A DNA stretch of 64,000 nucleotides from CAYMCO01 sp964388955 (GCA_964388955.1 CAYMCO010000011.1:58589-122588); one strand, 5' to 3'. Counted from the stretch's first letter, positions 26,319 through 34,803 are shown. Translations and numbers: made by a program. The notes: generated by a model from the letters alone, not told the origin.

Positions 26319-26825
26319 ATGGGGATCACAGATTTGATTCCCTGGAAGAGGCGAAAGGAGGAGCTCGAGATCCGACGCGAGCCCCCGGATGCTTTTCTTG
26401 ACTTGCGGCGGGGCATGGATGAGCTCTTCGACGAATTCTACCGAGGCTTCCCCGATGTGGGACCTCTCGAGGGCCGGATGCGGGCAGGGGAGCGTTTTGT
26501 CCCCAGAGTGGATGTGCGAGAAACGCCAGAGGATGTGCGCATCTCGGCCGAACTGCCCGGCCTGACCTCCGAGGATATCTCGGTCTCGGTGAGCCGGGAC
26601 AGCGTGACGATCAGCGGCGAAAAGCGGATCGACCGGGAGAGGAAGACGGGGCGGTTCTATCAAGTGGAGCGCGCCCACGGGTCTTTCCGGCGCACGATCC
26701 CGCTGCCCGCGATCGTGGATGACGAGAAGGCCGAAGCTTCGTTTGAAAGCGGGATCCTATCCGTGACTCTGCTCAAGTTGCAGGGGGGCGGCGGGGCGCG
26801 TCAAATCAAGGTCACCAAGAGCTGA
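26319..26825 (+). CDS. Small heat-shock protein, Hsp20 family (3)
   Basis: A 168-aa third Hsp20 paralogue with a longer N-terminus (LIPWKRRKEELEIRREPP). Core motifs: FVPRVDVRETPEDVRISAEL, GLTSEDISVSVSRDSVTISG, HGSFRRTIPLPAIVDDEKAEA and FESGILSVTLLKLQGGG. I use the ATG at 26319, preceded by GGGAGGCGAG; the frame opens 25 codons earlier without support. It is separated from copy 2 by about 80 bp. Confidence 0.93.
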   Translation: MGITDLIPWKRRKEELEIRREPPDAFLDLRRGMDELFDEFYRGFPDVGPLEGRMRAGERFVPRVDVRETPEDVRISAELPGLTSEDISVSVSRDSVTISGEKRIDRERKTGRFYQVERAHGSFRRTIPLPAIVDDEKAEASFESGILSVTLLKLQGGGGARQIKVTKS

Positions 26826-26958
26826 ACGCGGAATACAATTCTGTAAGTCCTTGCTGGACAAGCGGCGCGGCAGGATGCGGTCCTGTTCCGCGCGCTTGTG
26901 GCTTAGGCGGTGGACTGGGGAGAACCGCCGAGACTCTCACAGGAGATAGGGGAACGCT

Positions 26959-28536
26959 ATGAAGAAGAGGCTTGGCACGACGATACTCTTGATGGGGCTG
27001 GCTCTGTCCGCTTGTGGGGGTGTGAATCTGTCCTTGGGCTCATCGATCCGGCCGGAGGCAGGGGCGACCCAGAGCGATCGGTTTCAGACCCCCGGGGTGC
27101 TGGAGGAGCTGCAGCGCGGCTACGCAAATGTGTACGAGCAGGTGAGCCCCTCCGTTGTGAATATTCGAACGGCGGGGGCGGCCGGTGCCCTGGGCAGCAT
27201 CCCCGGTTTCCAACCTCCCTCTGGGAGCCCGGCCCCGCAGTTCCGGCAGGGGAGCGCTGGCTCCGGAGTGGTGTGGGACAAGGAGGGGCATATCATCACC
27301 AACAACCACGTGGTCGAAGGGGCGGAGCGAATAACGGTGACGTTTCCCGGGGGGACCAGCGCGGGTGCGGAGATCGTCGGCCAAGACGCGGATAGCGATC
27401 TGGCGGTGATCCGGGTGGACGTAAGCATGGATCTTCTGAGACCGATCGCAGTGGCCGATTCGACCCGGGTCCAAGTCGGGGACATAGCCATCGCCATCGG
27501 CAACCCCTTTGGGCTGGAGGGCACCATGACAGCCGGTGTGGTGAGCGCCTTGGGGCGCTCGCTGCCCGCCGGGACAACCGCGTTCCTGGGGCCCAGCTAC
27601 ACGATCCCGGACGTGATCCAGACCGACGCGCCCATCAATCCGGGCAACTCTGGCGGGGCCTTGGTGAACATACGTGGTGAATTGATCGGCCTGACCGCGG
27701 CGATCGAATCTCCTGTCGGGGTGAACGCGGGCATCGGATTCGTCATTCCCTCGGTGATTGTGGAGAAAATCGTCCCCGCCTTGATCGATGCGGGCTTCTA
27801 TGCCCACCCGGTGATCGGCATCAGCGGCCGGACCCTGGACAGCCGGACGGCGCAGGAGATGGATCTGGGTGCCGATCAGCGAGGGGCGCTCGTGTTGGAT
27901 GTCACCCCGGATGGGCCCGCGGATGCGGCCGGCCTGCGGGGCAGTGACCAGGTGGCGACCATCGATGGCCAGGAAGTGAGGCTCGGCGGCGATGTGATCA
28001 CCGCCATCGATGGCCGGCCGGTGCGTGATTTCGAGGATCTCGCGGCATATCTGGCACGCTACAAGGATGTCGGCGACACGGTCACCTTGTCGATTATCCG
28101 CGATGGCGAATCTCGAGAGATCGAGATCACTCTGGGGACGCGCGAGGGTGGGCCCGCGCCTCAAGAAACCGTCACGGAAGCGAGAGGGAAGGCGTGGCTC
28201 GGCATTTCCGGCGTCACCCTGACGCCGGAGATCGCCGCCGCCATGGACTGGGAAGGTGAGGTGCGGGGGGCGCTCGTTCAGCGGGTGTTCAGCGACAGCC
28301 CGGCGGAGAGAGCCGGCCTGCAAGGGAGCTACAGGCGTGCGACGGTAGGCGGAGTGACCGTCCTGGTCGGCGGGGACGTGATCATGAACGTCGATGGTGA
28401 TGCGGTGGAGGATATGCCCGTTCTGCAGGCGCTCATCGCGGAGCACCGTCCGGGGGACGCCATCGTACTCAGCATCGTGCGAGATGGCGAGACGATGGAG
28501 GTCGAGGCGACGCTGGCAGCCAGGACCGACTCCTAG
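26959..28536 (+). CDS. HtrA/DegP-like protease, lipoprotein, two PDZ domains
   Basis: A 525-aa periplasmic-side protease. The signal peptide ends in a lipobox (LALSACGG), so it is membrane-anchored. The S1C domain shows NNHVVEGAE (His), DSDLAVIRV (Asp) and NPGNSGGALV (Ser). Two PDZ domains follow, each with an unusual duplicated loop (GLRGSDQVATIDGQEVRLGG-like), and share motifs such as GGDVITAIDG and GGDVIMNVDG. It comes directly after the three Hsp20 genes, forming an extracytoplasmic and cytoplasmic quality-control block. AGGAGATAGGGG lies upstream of the ATG. Confidence 0.93.
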   Translation: MKKRLGTTILLMGLALSACGGVNLSLGSSIRPEAGATQSDRFQTPGVLEELQRGYANVYEQVSPSVVNIRTAGAAGALGSIPGFQPPSGSPAPQFRQGSAGSGVVWDKEGHIITNNHVVEGAERITVTFPGGTSAGAEIVGQDADSDLAVIRVDVSMDLLRPIAVADSTRVQVGDIAIAIGNPFGLEGTMTAGVVSALGRSLPAGTTAFLGPSYTIPDVIQTDAPINPGNSGGALVNIRGELIGLTAAIESPVGVNAGIGFVIPSVIVEKIVPALIDAGFYAHPVIGISGRTLDSRTAQEMDLGADQRGALVLDVTPDGPADAAGLRGSDQVATIDGQEVRLGGDVITAIDGRPVRDFEDLAAYLARYKDVGDTVTLSIIRDGESREIEITLGTREGGPAPQETVTEARGKAWLGISGVTLTPEIAAAMDWEGEVRGALVQRVFSDSPAERAGLQGSYRRATVGGVTVLVGGDVIMNVDGDAVEDMPVLQALIAEHRPGDAIVLSIVRDGETMEVEATLAARTDS

Positions 28537-28585
28537 CCGGGGTGACGGCCCGCTACGTCCGGTATATTGACGGACTTCGTCTCCG

Positions 28586-28615
28586 TACACAATACACAAT
28601 ACACATTGACAATAA
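28586..28615. repeat. TACACAATACACA word cluster
   Basis: Three imperfect copies of an 8-nt word (TACACAAT) between the protease gene and the truncated flavin reductase gene. Confidence 0.55.
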
Positions 28616-28645
28616 TGGAAAATCGACGGGCAAAGGAGTGGGAAA

Positions 28646-29047
28646 ATGCCTGAAGATGTGGTGGGCGAGGTCCTTCGCCGGCTCCCCTATGGCTTCTATT
28701 CGATTACCAGTCGAAACGGGGACGAGGTGAACGCCATGGTGCTGACATGGATCACCCGGGCCTCGTTCGAGCCGCGGTTGGTCGCGCTGGCCCTGCAGAG
28801 GGCCTCGCACACCTATGGGTTGGTGAAGGCGGGGCACGTCGGGTCTCGAGCGTTCAGCCTTGAGCGATCAGCTTTCAGCTTGAGACCATTCGCATCATGG
28901 GATGATGCGGCCCGATCGCTGGAAAATGCAATGTGGAAAGCTGACGGGTGGGGGCCCCTAACATCCGGTCATCTGCGAGCTTTCGCGATGCCCAGAGGAG
29001 CTGTGCGCACGGGGATCGGGGAGACCCAGCGGAGGGCCCCTGTGTGA
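28646..29047 (+). pseudogene. Truncated flavin reductase-like domain protein
   Basis: The first 65 or so residues (VLRRLPYGFYSITSRNGDEV, NAMVLTWITRASFEPRLVAL, ASHTYGLVKAGHV) match the N-terminal half of FMN-binding flavin reductase-like split-barrel proteins, which are usually 150-190 aa. At about 28842 the similarity stops abruptly and the frame enters an inverted-repeat word cluster (GGTCTC ... GAGACC, with AGCTTTCAGCTTGAG). The remaining frame to 29047 has no resemblance to the missing half in any of the three frames. Probably a dead remnant; a short folded product cannot be excluded. GGAG lies upstream of the ATG. Confidence 0.7.
28840..28890. repeat. Inverted-repeat word cluster in the truncated flavin reductase
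   Basis: GGTCTCGAGCG ... CTTGAGACC form the outer arms; inside are copies of the GCGTTCAGC/GCGATCAGC/CTTTCAGC word. The sequence TCAGCTTTCAGCTT is the exact complement of AAGCTGAAAGCTGA at 10501. Confidence 0.65.
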
Positions 29048-29054
29048 CATGTGT

Positions 29055-29083
29055 TTGACCGTGGGCAGCATCTATCCTACACT
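29055..29083 (+). promoter_or_regulatory. Promoter of comM (TTGACC-17-TACACT)
   Basis: The -35 TTGACC (29055-29060) and -10 TACACT (29078-29083) are 17 bp apart. Transcription would begin near the GTG start codon at 29090, giving a leaderless message. Confidence 0.6.
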
Positions 29084-29089
29084 GGGTGC

Positions 29090-30610
29090 GTGCTCGCCAA
29101 GGTGATGTCTGTCGCCATCGTCGGGCTGGAGGGGGAGATCGTAGAGGTCGAAGTCGACTCGGCGCGCGGGCTCCCCAAGACTCTCATTGTCGGCCTGCCG
29201 GATACGGCGGTACAGGAAAGCCGCCAACGTGTGCTGTCAGCGGTCAAGAACGCTGGTTTCGCTTTTCCGCGCCAGCGGGTGACGATCAATCTCGCCCCCG
29301 CAGATCTGCGTAAAGAGGGCCCGGCCTACGATCTGCCCATCGCCCTGGGCGTGCTGGCCGCCTCTGGGCAGATTTCTCCCACGTGGGTGGAAGAGGCGAT
29401 GGTGTTGGGGGAATTGTCGCTGGATGGTTCGGTGCGCCATGTGCGCGGCGTGCTTCCTGCGGCGGCCCTGGCCCGGGAGCGGGGCATGAAGCGGGCCCTT
29501 GTCCCTGCCGTGGATGCGGCGGAGGCGGCGCTCATCCCGGATGTCGAGGTCATCCCCGTCGAATCGCTGACCGCGCTGGTCAATCATTTCACAGGGGCCG
29601 TCCCCATAGCCCCATATGTGCGCCGAGCGGCCGACGAGGCACGTGCACGCTCCAAATACGACTTCTCGGACGTGAAGGGCCAGGAGCATGTGAAGCGCGC
29701 TCTGGAGGTGGCCGCGGCGGGCGGCCACAACGTGTTGATGGCGGGTCCGCCGGGATCGGGGAAGACGCTGCTGGCACGCGCCCTCCCCTCCATTCTGCCC
29801 GATATGACGGTCGAGGAGTCCCTGGAGGTCATGCGGATCTATTCGGTGGCAGATCGGCTTCCGCCGGACACCGGGCTCATCCGCACCCGGCCCTTCCGGG
29901 CCCCACATCACACCATCTCCCACGCCGGCCTTGTGGGGGGCGGGAATTGGCCCAGCCCGGGGGAGATCTCATTGGCGCACCGCGGGGTGCTATTCCTGGA
30001 TGAGCTGCCGGAGTTCGATCGCCGCGGTCTGGAGGTGCTGCGCCAGCCGCTGGAGGACCGGGTGGTGACGATCAGCCGGGCCCGAGGCTCCCAGACCTTC
30101 CCCGCGAACTTCATGCTTGTGGCGGCCATGAACGCCTGCCCGTGCGGATACTACGGCGACAGCAGTCACGAGTGTACATGTTCCGCCTCCGCGGTCACCC
30201 GTTACCAGAAGAAGATTTCCGGGCCGCTGCTGGATCGCATTGACATCCATGTGGATGTGCCGCGCGTGGATTTCCAGAAGCTGACCGAGAAACGGCGCGG
30301 TGAGCCCTCTCAAGCCGTGCAGGAGCGGGTGGAAATCGCACGCGGGCGAGGGCGGGAGCGCCTCGCCGGAATCGGGATGACCTGCAACGCCGATATGGGG
30401 CCGGCGGAGGTGCGCCGCTTCTGCGCGCTGGACCAGCCGGGGAGGACGCTCATCCGCCAGGCGATGCAGCAGCTTCGTCTCTCGGCGCGCGCCTTCCATC
30501 GTGTGCTCAAATTGGCGCGCACCATCGCGGATCTGGCGGGGGATGAGGATATTCTCCCCTCTCATCTGGCGGAGGCGATTCAGTACAGGCCGCGTAGATG
30601 GGGCGGGTAG
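29090..30610 (+). CDS. comM: ComM/YifB-type AAA+ ATPase (Mg-chelatase-like)
   Basis: A 506-aa protein with an N-terminal Lon-S16-like domain (SVAIVGLEGEIVEVEVDSARG, GLPDTAVQESRQRVLSAV), central AAA+ ATPase (AGPPGSGKTLLARALP, RGVLFLDELPEF) with the Zn-binding CPCGYYGDSSHECTC loop, and a C-terminal YifB domain (LRLSARAFHRVLKLARTIAD). ComM is a hexameric helicase that promotes branch migration during integration of transforming DNA. The start is the GTG at 29090 (VLAKVMSVAIVG), the usual N-terminus; a promoter directly precedes it. Confidence 0.95.
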   Translation: MLAKVMSVAIVGLEGEIVEVEVDSARGLPKTLIVGLPDTAVQESRQRVLSAVKNAGFAFPRQRVTINLAPADLRKEGPAYDLPIALGVLAASGQISPTWVEEAMVLGELSLDGSVRHVRGVLPAAALARERGMKRALVPAVDAAEAALIPDVEVIPVESLTALVNHFTGAVPIAPYVRRAADEARARSKYDFSDVKGQEHVKRALEVAAAGGHNVLMAGPPGSGKTLLARALPSILPDMTVEESLEVMRIYSVADRLPPDTGLIRTRPFRAPHHTISHAGLVGGGNWPSPGEISLAHRGVLFLDELPEFDRRGLEVLRQPLEDRVVTISRARGSQTFPANFMLVAAMNACPCGYYGDSSHECTCSASAVTRYQKKISGPLLDRIDIHVDVPRVDFQKLTEKRRGEPSQAVQERVEIARGRGRERLAGIGMTCNADMGPAEVRRFCALDQPGRTLIRQAMQQLRLSARAFHRVLKLARTIADLAGDEDILPSHLAEAIQYRPRRWGG

Positions 30611-30758
30611 ACGGACCCCCGATCTCGACCCGGCCCCGATCTTGACCCGGTGGAATAGTCGGCTGACCTGGCGGATTGACCGATCCCGGTGAGCCATATC
30701 CGGGTTCAAGCCAGAAGACGGGCATTCCACCAGGATGGCCAGCCGAGCTGTGCCCGCT

Positions 30759-31294
30759 TCATGCCTTGCTCGTCACGCGCAAGAGAGGTTGCCTCGCGTA
30801 TTGATCCCGGATTGAGAGAAGTCCGCGCCTCAAGACCTGTCTGCGGATGTGCCGACGGCCGGATTCCCCAGCTTCATGGAGGCCTACTCGGTATTCCGGG
30901 ATGTGCGCTAGCCATAGCCCATTGTTGCTCCGGGGCATTCCCCCCGCCTTAAGTGCGCGGATCACGAAATCTTCAGACCTCTTGAGGATCCTCTTCCGCT
31001 GCATATTTGCCGCGGCGCCTTCGATGTCAGGCAGCGCGAATCCCCGCTCGTTCGCAAGTGCCGTTGCCGCTTCCTGCTGCTTCTGGGGATGCATGCCCCA
31101 GTTCGGCGAATAGTCGAAACGCCGATGAAAGCTCGGTCTGCTTGAACTTGTACCCCCTCAAGGACGGTATTGTCATGAAATGGTGGCCTGGGGCGCAGCA
31201 CGTTCGCCAGACGAGCGGAGAGCTCGACAGACCTATTGTCCGCGAACCTCCTGACAATGACAAATGGGCGTCTTTTGTCTTTCTTCTTGGGCAT
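30759..31294 (-). pseudogene. Possible frameshifted hypothetical gene
   Basis: Three overlapping minus-strand frames read as one Lys/Arg-rich protein if two frameshifts are allowed, both next to G-runs. The pieces are PKKKDKRRPFVIVRRFADN to FHDNTV (frame from 31294), RGYKFKQTELSSAFRLFAEL (middle frame) and HPQKQQEAATALANERGF through ANMQRKRILKRSEDF (last frame). No family is recognised. It could be a decayed mobile-element gene, since it adjoins AT-richer, phage-like DNA, or a chance pattern. Confidence 0.33.
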
Positions 31295-31416
31295 GGTGAC
31301 ACCACCAATTCGGAGGTGGCGAACGCCACCTCGGGGTAATTGAACACGGGTTGTTGTATTTGGGGGATTCTTGGATCGATGGGGGTTGAGAATTGCGAAC
31401 TCGGGGTTCGCCCATA

Positions 31417-31441
31417 CAAAAGGCCTCGCCGAAGCGAGGCC
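31417..31441 (-). terminator. Rho-independent terminator
   Basis: A perfect hairpin GGCCTCGC-TTCG-GCGAGGCC on the minus strand is followed by TTTT; it lies 30 bp beyond the stop codon of the 31472-31900 gene. Confidence 0.85.
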
Positions 31442-31471
31442 CTCATCTTGGCAGATACACCGTACTAGGAT

Positions 31472-31900
31472 CTAGGCAGTTGCGGTCTGCATTCCTCCCC
31501 TTCCGACAGCCGAAAGCATTGATATGATATCTTCTTCTACTCGCTCCATCGTCTCGGGCGGAGCATATTTGATTCGCTGATAGCGACGGAAACCGCCTGT
31601 TGCCAAAGCCCTGGTTATGAATTTCCTAGACTGCTTGCCTTGCTTTTCGAGGAACTCTGACACATATTCTGCAATCTGGAACCCCACAACCTCTAGCGAG
31701 TTCATATCAACTAGTAGGGCCATGTCATCAGTGACATGATAAGCGGATACCAGAACATCTTCTGGAACAAGCCTGACAATCAGATCGTCCATCCGCTCAT
31801 CATATACGACGAAGATGTCATGTGGCTCGTCACAGAATGCTGAACGCCAGATGTTGAATTTCAGATCTTGCTCTCTGATCATGGGCTCTGTAGCGGCCAT
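31472..31900 (-). CDS. DUF2283-like small protein, putative antitoxin
   Basis: A 142-aa protein of lower GC content than the surrounding chromosome. The central part (VYDERMDDLIVRLVPEDVLV ... MALLVDMNSLEVVGFQIAE) resembles the DUF2283 pattern of two strands with Asp-x-x-Asp and VVG-I. DUF2283 proteins are often the partner of DUF4258 or RelE-like toxins. Its start overlaps the upstream gene by 22 bp, so the two are translationally coupled, and a strong terminator follows. Assignment by pattern only. Confidence 0.5.
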   Translation of the reverse strand: MAATEPMIREQDLKFNIWRSAFCDEPHDIFVVYDERMDDLIVRLVPEDVLVSAYHVTDDMALLVDMNSLEVVGFQIAEYVSEFLEKQGKQSRKFITRALATGGFRRYQRIKYAPPETMERVEEDIISMLSAVGRGGMQTATA

Positions 31901-32268
31901 ATGATCTCCTCCCCACTGGGTCGATTTGAGCAGAGATACGCGGATAGTGCGCTACCACTGTTCTTGTCATCAAAGGCAACCACGACCTTTACTTCTGCTC
32001 GATACCCTCTTGCTGCCCCATAATAGACGTGCCGAAAGGCGAATTCCTTTCGACGGTCTCTATAGATCAGACCGTTTTTCGGATGAGCAACTGCCTCTAG
32101 GATTTCGCTCTGAAGTCTTCCCATCTCAGGGTGCTTGGCTAGTATGTAGTCCCAATCGAACCTAACCAAATACCCTCTCGGGTCGGTTATGACCGAATTG
32201 GACTCCATTGCCTCAGCCAGTTGAGCTTTCCGAAGTTGGGGTAGTTGGGAATCTATCCTCCATCGCAA
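31879..32268 (-). CDS. Putative RelE/PBECR/DUF4258-like protein, possible toxin
   Basis: A 129-aa protein, possibly beginning at the ATG at 32208 (MESNSVITDPRG). The region DYILAKHPEMGRLQSEILEA, VAHPKNGLIYRDRRKEFAF, KVVVAFDDKNSGSALSAYL has the order helix - HP - strand - strand seen in DUF4258/phage-type RelE-fold nucleases. Gene order, small size, low GC and 22-bp overlap with the next gene are those of a toxin-antitoxin pair. Not proven; a phage-derived pair is an alternative. Confidence 0.5.
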   Translation of the reverse strand: MRWRIDSQLPQLRKAQLAEAMESNSVITDPRGYLVRFDWDYILAKHPEMGRLQSEILEAVAHPKNGLIYRDRRKEFAFRHVYYGAARGYRAEVKVVVAFDDKNSGSALSAYLCSNRPSGEEIIWPLQSP

Positions 32269-32387
32269 CTAATACCACCTTATTCCGCGGTTGTCAACTT
32301 TCCTGTGCCCAGCATAGCGCCCATTCCCCAGCATTTCAACCCTACTGGTTGCCTATTCTCTATGGTCCTCTTGTCCTCGGGCTCCTA

Positions 32388-32633
32388 CTAGTTCAGATAT
32401 CGGCGATCCTGCCCTCGCCGGGCCATTCTCGTCAATCCCCGTAGCGCCGCGGTGTACGGCTTCATCCACGCAAAGCATTCGGTGGTCTGCGCGATCAGCC
32501 ACGCTAGATCCTCCATCTGAGTTTTCTTGACTTGCTTTTCGGTTTTCTTGAGTTCGTCCTCAACCTCTTTCCCGCCTTTGCCCTGCTTGCGAATGCGGAA
32601 AATAAGATCAAGGATTGATTGTGAAATGGCCAT
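32388..32633 (-). CDS. Phage tail tape-measure-like N-terminal fragment
   Basis: An 81-aa open frame whose start (AISQSILDLIFRIRKQGKGG, then KEVEDELKKTEKQVKKTQ) looks like the first helix-rich residues of phage tail tape-measure proteins. Real tape-measure proteins are many hundreds of residues long, so if the match is right this is a remnant. The remaining sequence (WLIAQTTECFAWMKPYTAAL) is unremarkable. Confidence 0.4.
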   Translation of the reverse strand: MAISQSILDLIFRIRKQGKGGKEVEDELKKTEKQVKKTQMEDLAWLIAQTTECFAWMKPYTAALRGLTRMARRGQDRRYLN

Positions 32634-32655
32634 TACCCATGCTCCTTACCAACTC

Positions 32656-32681
32656 AAAAGCGCCCGTGGTGGGCGCTCTGT
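32656..32681 (-). terminator. Probable rho-independent terminator in prophage-like region
   Basis: Minus strand: AGCGCCC-ACCAC-GGGCGCT followed directly by TTT. It sits just upstream of the tape-measure-like fragment, so it would end a gene transcribed from higher coordinates. Confidence 0.65.
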
Positions 32682-32982
32682 GAACGTAGTTATATGTGAC
32701 GTACTTGTCATGATTGGTGCCCCCGGCGCGGTAGAGCACACCGGGGGCCTTGGAGGGAGGAATAAGGCCCAGCGCCGACCGGCACGAGCACAGACAGTTG
32801 ACGCCGAGCCCTACCCGCGTTAGTTGGGATTCCCAGGGCTCGGCCCAGCCCAAGCCGCGCCCGTCCGCTTCGGATTGATAGGTGCACCTATGCTAAAGGT
32901 GGGGCTGTTGCTACTGGTAGAGAGGAGAACTACGCCGCCAGCGTGACGAACGGTGAGACTTCAGTAGATCCGTCTGCCGCGG

Positions 32983-33150
32983 TCATGGCGCCGCTGGAAA
33001 CCGCCCCCCCATCCCATCGGTGCGGCGCTTGACCCGGATAATGCTCTGGCGCCAGTGCACATCATTGGCGGGTTCGCTCAGAAAACTGAGCACTTCCTGC
33101 TGCGGACTAGGGCCGCAGGTTGGAGGTTGCAGGTTTGCACGTTGGGGCAT
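32983..33150 (-). CDS. Small ORF (55 aa), possible gene remnant
   Basis: An ATG-started frame of 55 codons. Its C-terminal two-thirds (QQEVLSFLSEPANDVHWRQS, then IIRVKRRTDGMGGRF) is protein-like and could be the end of a larger protein, whereas the N-terminal part (ANLQPPTCG) is encoded by the GGTTGCAGGTT word cluster at 33115-33139. I read it as a gene end joined to repeat DNA. Family not recognised. Confidence 0.35.
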   Translation of the reverse strand: MPQRANLQPPTCGPSPQQEVLSFLSEPANDVHWRQSIIRVKRRTDGMGGRFPAAP

Positions 33151-33228
33151 GGGCGACTTCCGGCCAGGCCAGCGTCCAACGACAACAAGAGAGGAAGTTT
33201 TTCGCTTACCGCTTAGAGCTTACCGCTG
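33115..33228. repeat. Two word clusters upstream of the LCP gene end
   Basis: GCAGGTTGGAGGTTGCAGGT at 33115-33134 and CGCTTACCGCTTAGAGCTTA with a further TACCGCT at 33203-33228. The first word recurs at 10258 and 54321; the second was seen only here. Confidence 0.6.
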
Positions 33229-33240
33229 AATCGCCGGCGC

Positions 33241-34374
33241 CTAGCGGGGCGAACGGCCGGCGATGAAGTCCTGCAGCGCCCGGCTGATTTGATCCGGATC
33301 CCCGCGCAGCGCCGCCTGGCCGGTCGCCGTGGTGAAGGAGGTCAGCATATCCTTGTCCAGCATGCTGTAGTGGATGTCGGAGGCATCCACCGAAAGAGCC
33401 AGACAGCTCAACTGGGTGATCTCCTCAGGGCTGAGGTCGGTCAGCACCCGTTCCTGGAATAGCTCGATAAGGTCGGGGACGGCGTCAATAATATCGGGGC
33501 TGAGCACCCGTTTCCGGATTTCCTTGAGTAGCTGGGTTTGACGTTCTTGGCGCCGGAAGTCATTATCCATCTTGCGGATGCGGGCGTACATCAGCGCTTC
33601 CCCGCCGTCCAGGACGTAGTTCCCCGGTTCGAAGTATCCATATTTGGGCTGCTTGGGCTGGCGTGGGTCGGTGCGACCGTCGAGCGTCGTGGATACGTAA
33701 AGATAGATCCCGCCGATGCTGCTGATCATCTTCTTGAAAGTCTGCATGTTGACGGTGAAATAGCGGTCGAACTGCACGCCGAAGTTATGCTCCAGGGTGA
33801 GCGCCAGCAAGCCGGCGCCGCCGGCATCGCTCTGATAGTAGCCCATGCCCGCGGTCCCCCAGGAGAAGGCTTCGCTGAGCTTGCCATGCGTGATGCCGCG
33901 CGCCTTGAGCTCGGGGATTTCAACCCACAGGTCGCGCGGAATGGAGATCAGTGAAATCTCTTTGGCCACGAAATCCGCCCGCACAATGCGGACGACGTCT
34001 CCAAGCCCGTAGAGATAGTTGTCTGGTCGGCTATCGGTGCCCACCGCCAGGATGATTAATTGCGGGGGGCCGCCGCAGAAGGGGGTGGGCGCGGGGGAAG
34101 GGGTGAGGGTGGGTTTGGAAAGGTCCTCCAAGGCCGCGGCGGTTTCGGTCGCGGACGTGAAATCCTCTGTCGCTGTGGGATTCGTTGTGGTCATGGTGAG
34201 CGCCGTGGGCAGGCCCTCCTCCGTCCCCGCCGAGGTTCCGGGGCTGGCCGTGGCCTGCCCGACTTCCGGCAGCGCGGGGCCCAGCGGACGGTCCCAGTTG
34301 AAGGCGATGAATGAAATTCCCCCCACGACGACCACTGCGGCCGCAAGGCCGAGGATGATCCATACCTTCCGCAT
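33241..34374 (-). CDS. LytR-CpsA-Psr (LCP) family protein
   Basis: A 377-aa membrane protein with an N-terminal anchor (VWIILGLAAAVVVVGGISFI), a Thr/Ser/Pro-rich extracellular linker and an LCP domain: LAVGTDSRPDN, VRADFVAKEISLISIPRDLW, YFTVNMQTFKKMISSIGG and DGGEALMYARIRKMDNDFRR. LCP enzymes transfer glycopolymers from lipid carriers to peptidoglycan or proteins. The conserved Arg pair in RIRKMDNDFRRQERQ supports activity. The start ATG has AGAGGGAA upstream. Confidence 0.9.
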   Translation of the reverse strand: MRKVWIILGLAAAVVVVGGISFIAFNWDRPLGPALPEVGQATASPGTSAGTEEGLPTALTMTTTNPTATEDFTSATETAAALEDLSKPTLTPSPAPTPFCGGPPQLIILAVGTDSRPDNYLYGLGDVVRIVRADFVAKEISLISIPRDLWVEIPELKARGITHGKLSEAFSWGTAGMGYYQSDAGGAGLLALTLEHNFGVQFDRYFTVNMQTFKKMISSIGGIYLYVSTTLDGRTDPRQPKQPKYGYFEPGNYVLDGGEALMYARIRKMDNDFRRQERQTQLLKEIRKRVLSPDIIDAVPDLIELFQERVLTDLSPEEITQLSCLALSVDASDIHYSMLDKDMLTSFTTATGQAALRGDPDQISRALQDFIAGRSPR

Positions 34375-34803
34375 CAGCAGTTCCCTCTTCTTTCAGTCAT
34401 TTCGCGCGTGGAGCGGCTGGGAGGCTGCTCACCTCCAGCCGGTACACTGCCCGACATCCCCAACGGCCTCCCAATGTATCAAATTGGACGCCCCCCGACA
34501 AGGGGGCGGAAAATCTTCGTGTCCTCCGATTTGGCCGCATGGCGCGCTTTCCGGGGAACGATGGGCACACGCCGGGAATGATCAACTCTGTCTGGTCCGA
34601 CCCATTGAGAGATGGCCGATCGCGATTAAGAGCAGGCGGCCCCCGTGAGCAAAGGCCTATGAGCGGTTGCCCGGCATGGGATTTGCATCACTGACACATC
34701 TTGAGGGGGATGTGGATGACAGAGGCAGAATGCGCGCTGTCCGGCCACAGGCTGGATTCCGTTGTTTCGATTTCAAGGTCAGGCGCCCGGAAAGGGGAGC
34801 AGC
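34375..34803. other. Intergenic region between divergent LCP and receiver genes
   Basis: No gene is supported. A GC-rich inverted repeat (GCCCCCC ... GGGGGC) near 34490-34509 lacks a T-run. Short frames here have no ribosome site. Confidence 0.45.

Noticed and set aside
27040..28599. 519-codon antisense frame over the HtrA lipoprotein gene
   Set aside because: Shadow of a GC-rich coding frame; amino-acid composition and absence of motifs speak against it.
32608..32853. 81-codon minus-strand frame in the prophage-like region
   Set aside because: It reads through the terminator hairpin and shows no phage or other motif.
34490..34509. GC-rich inverted repeat near the LCP gene considered as a terminator
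   Set aside because: No T-run follows on either strand and no gene ends there.
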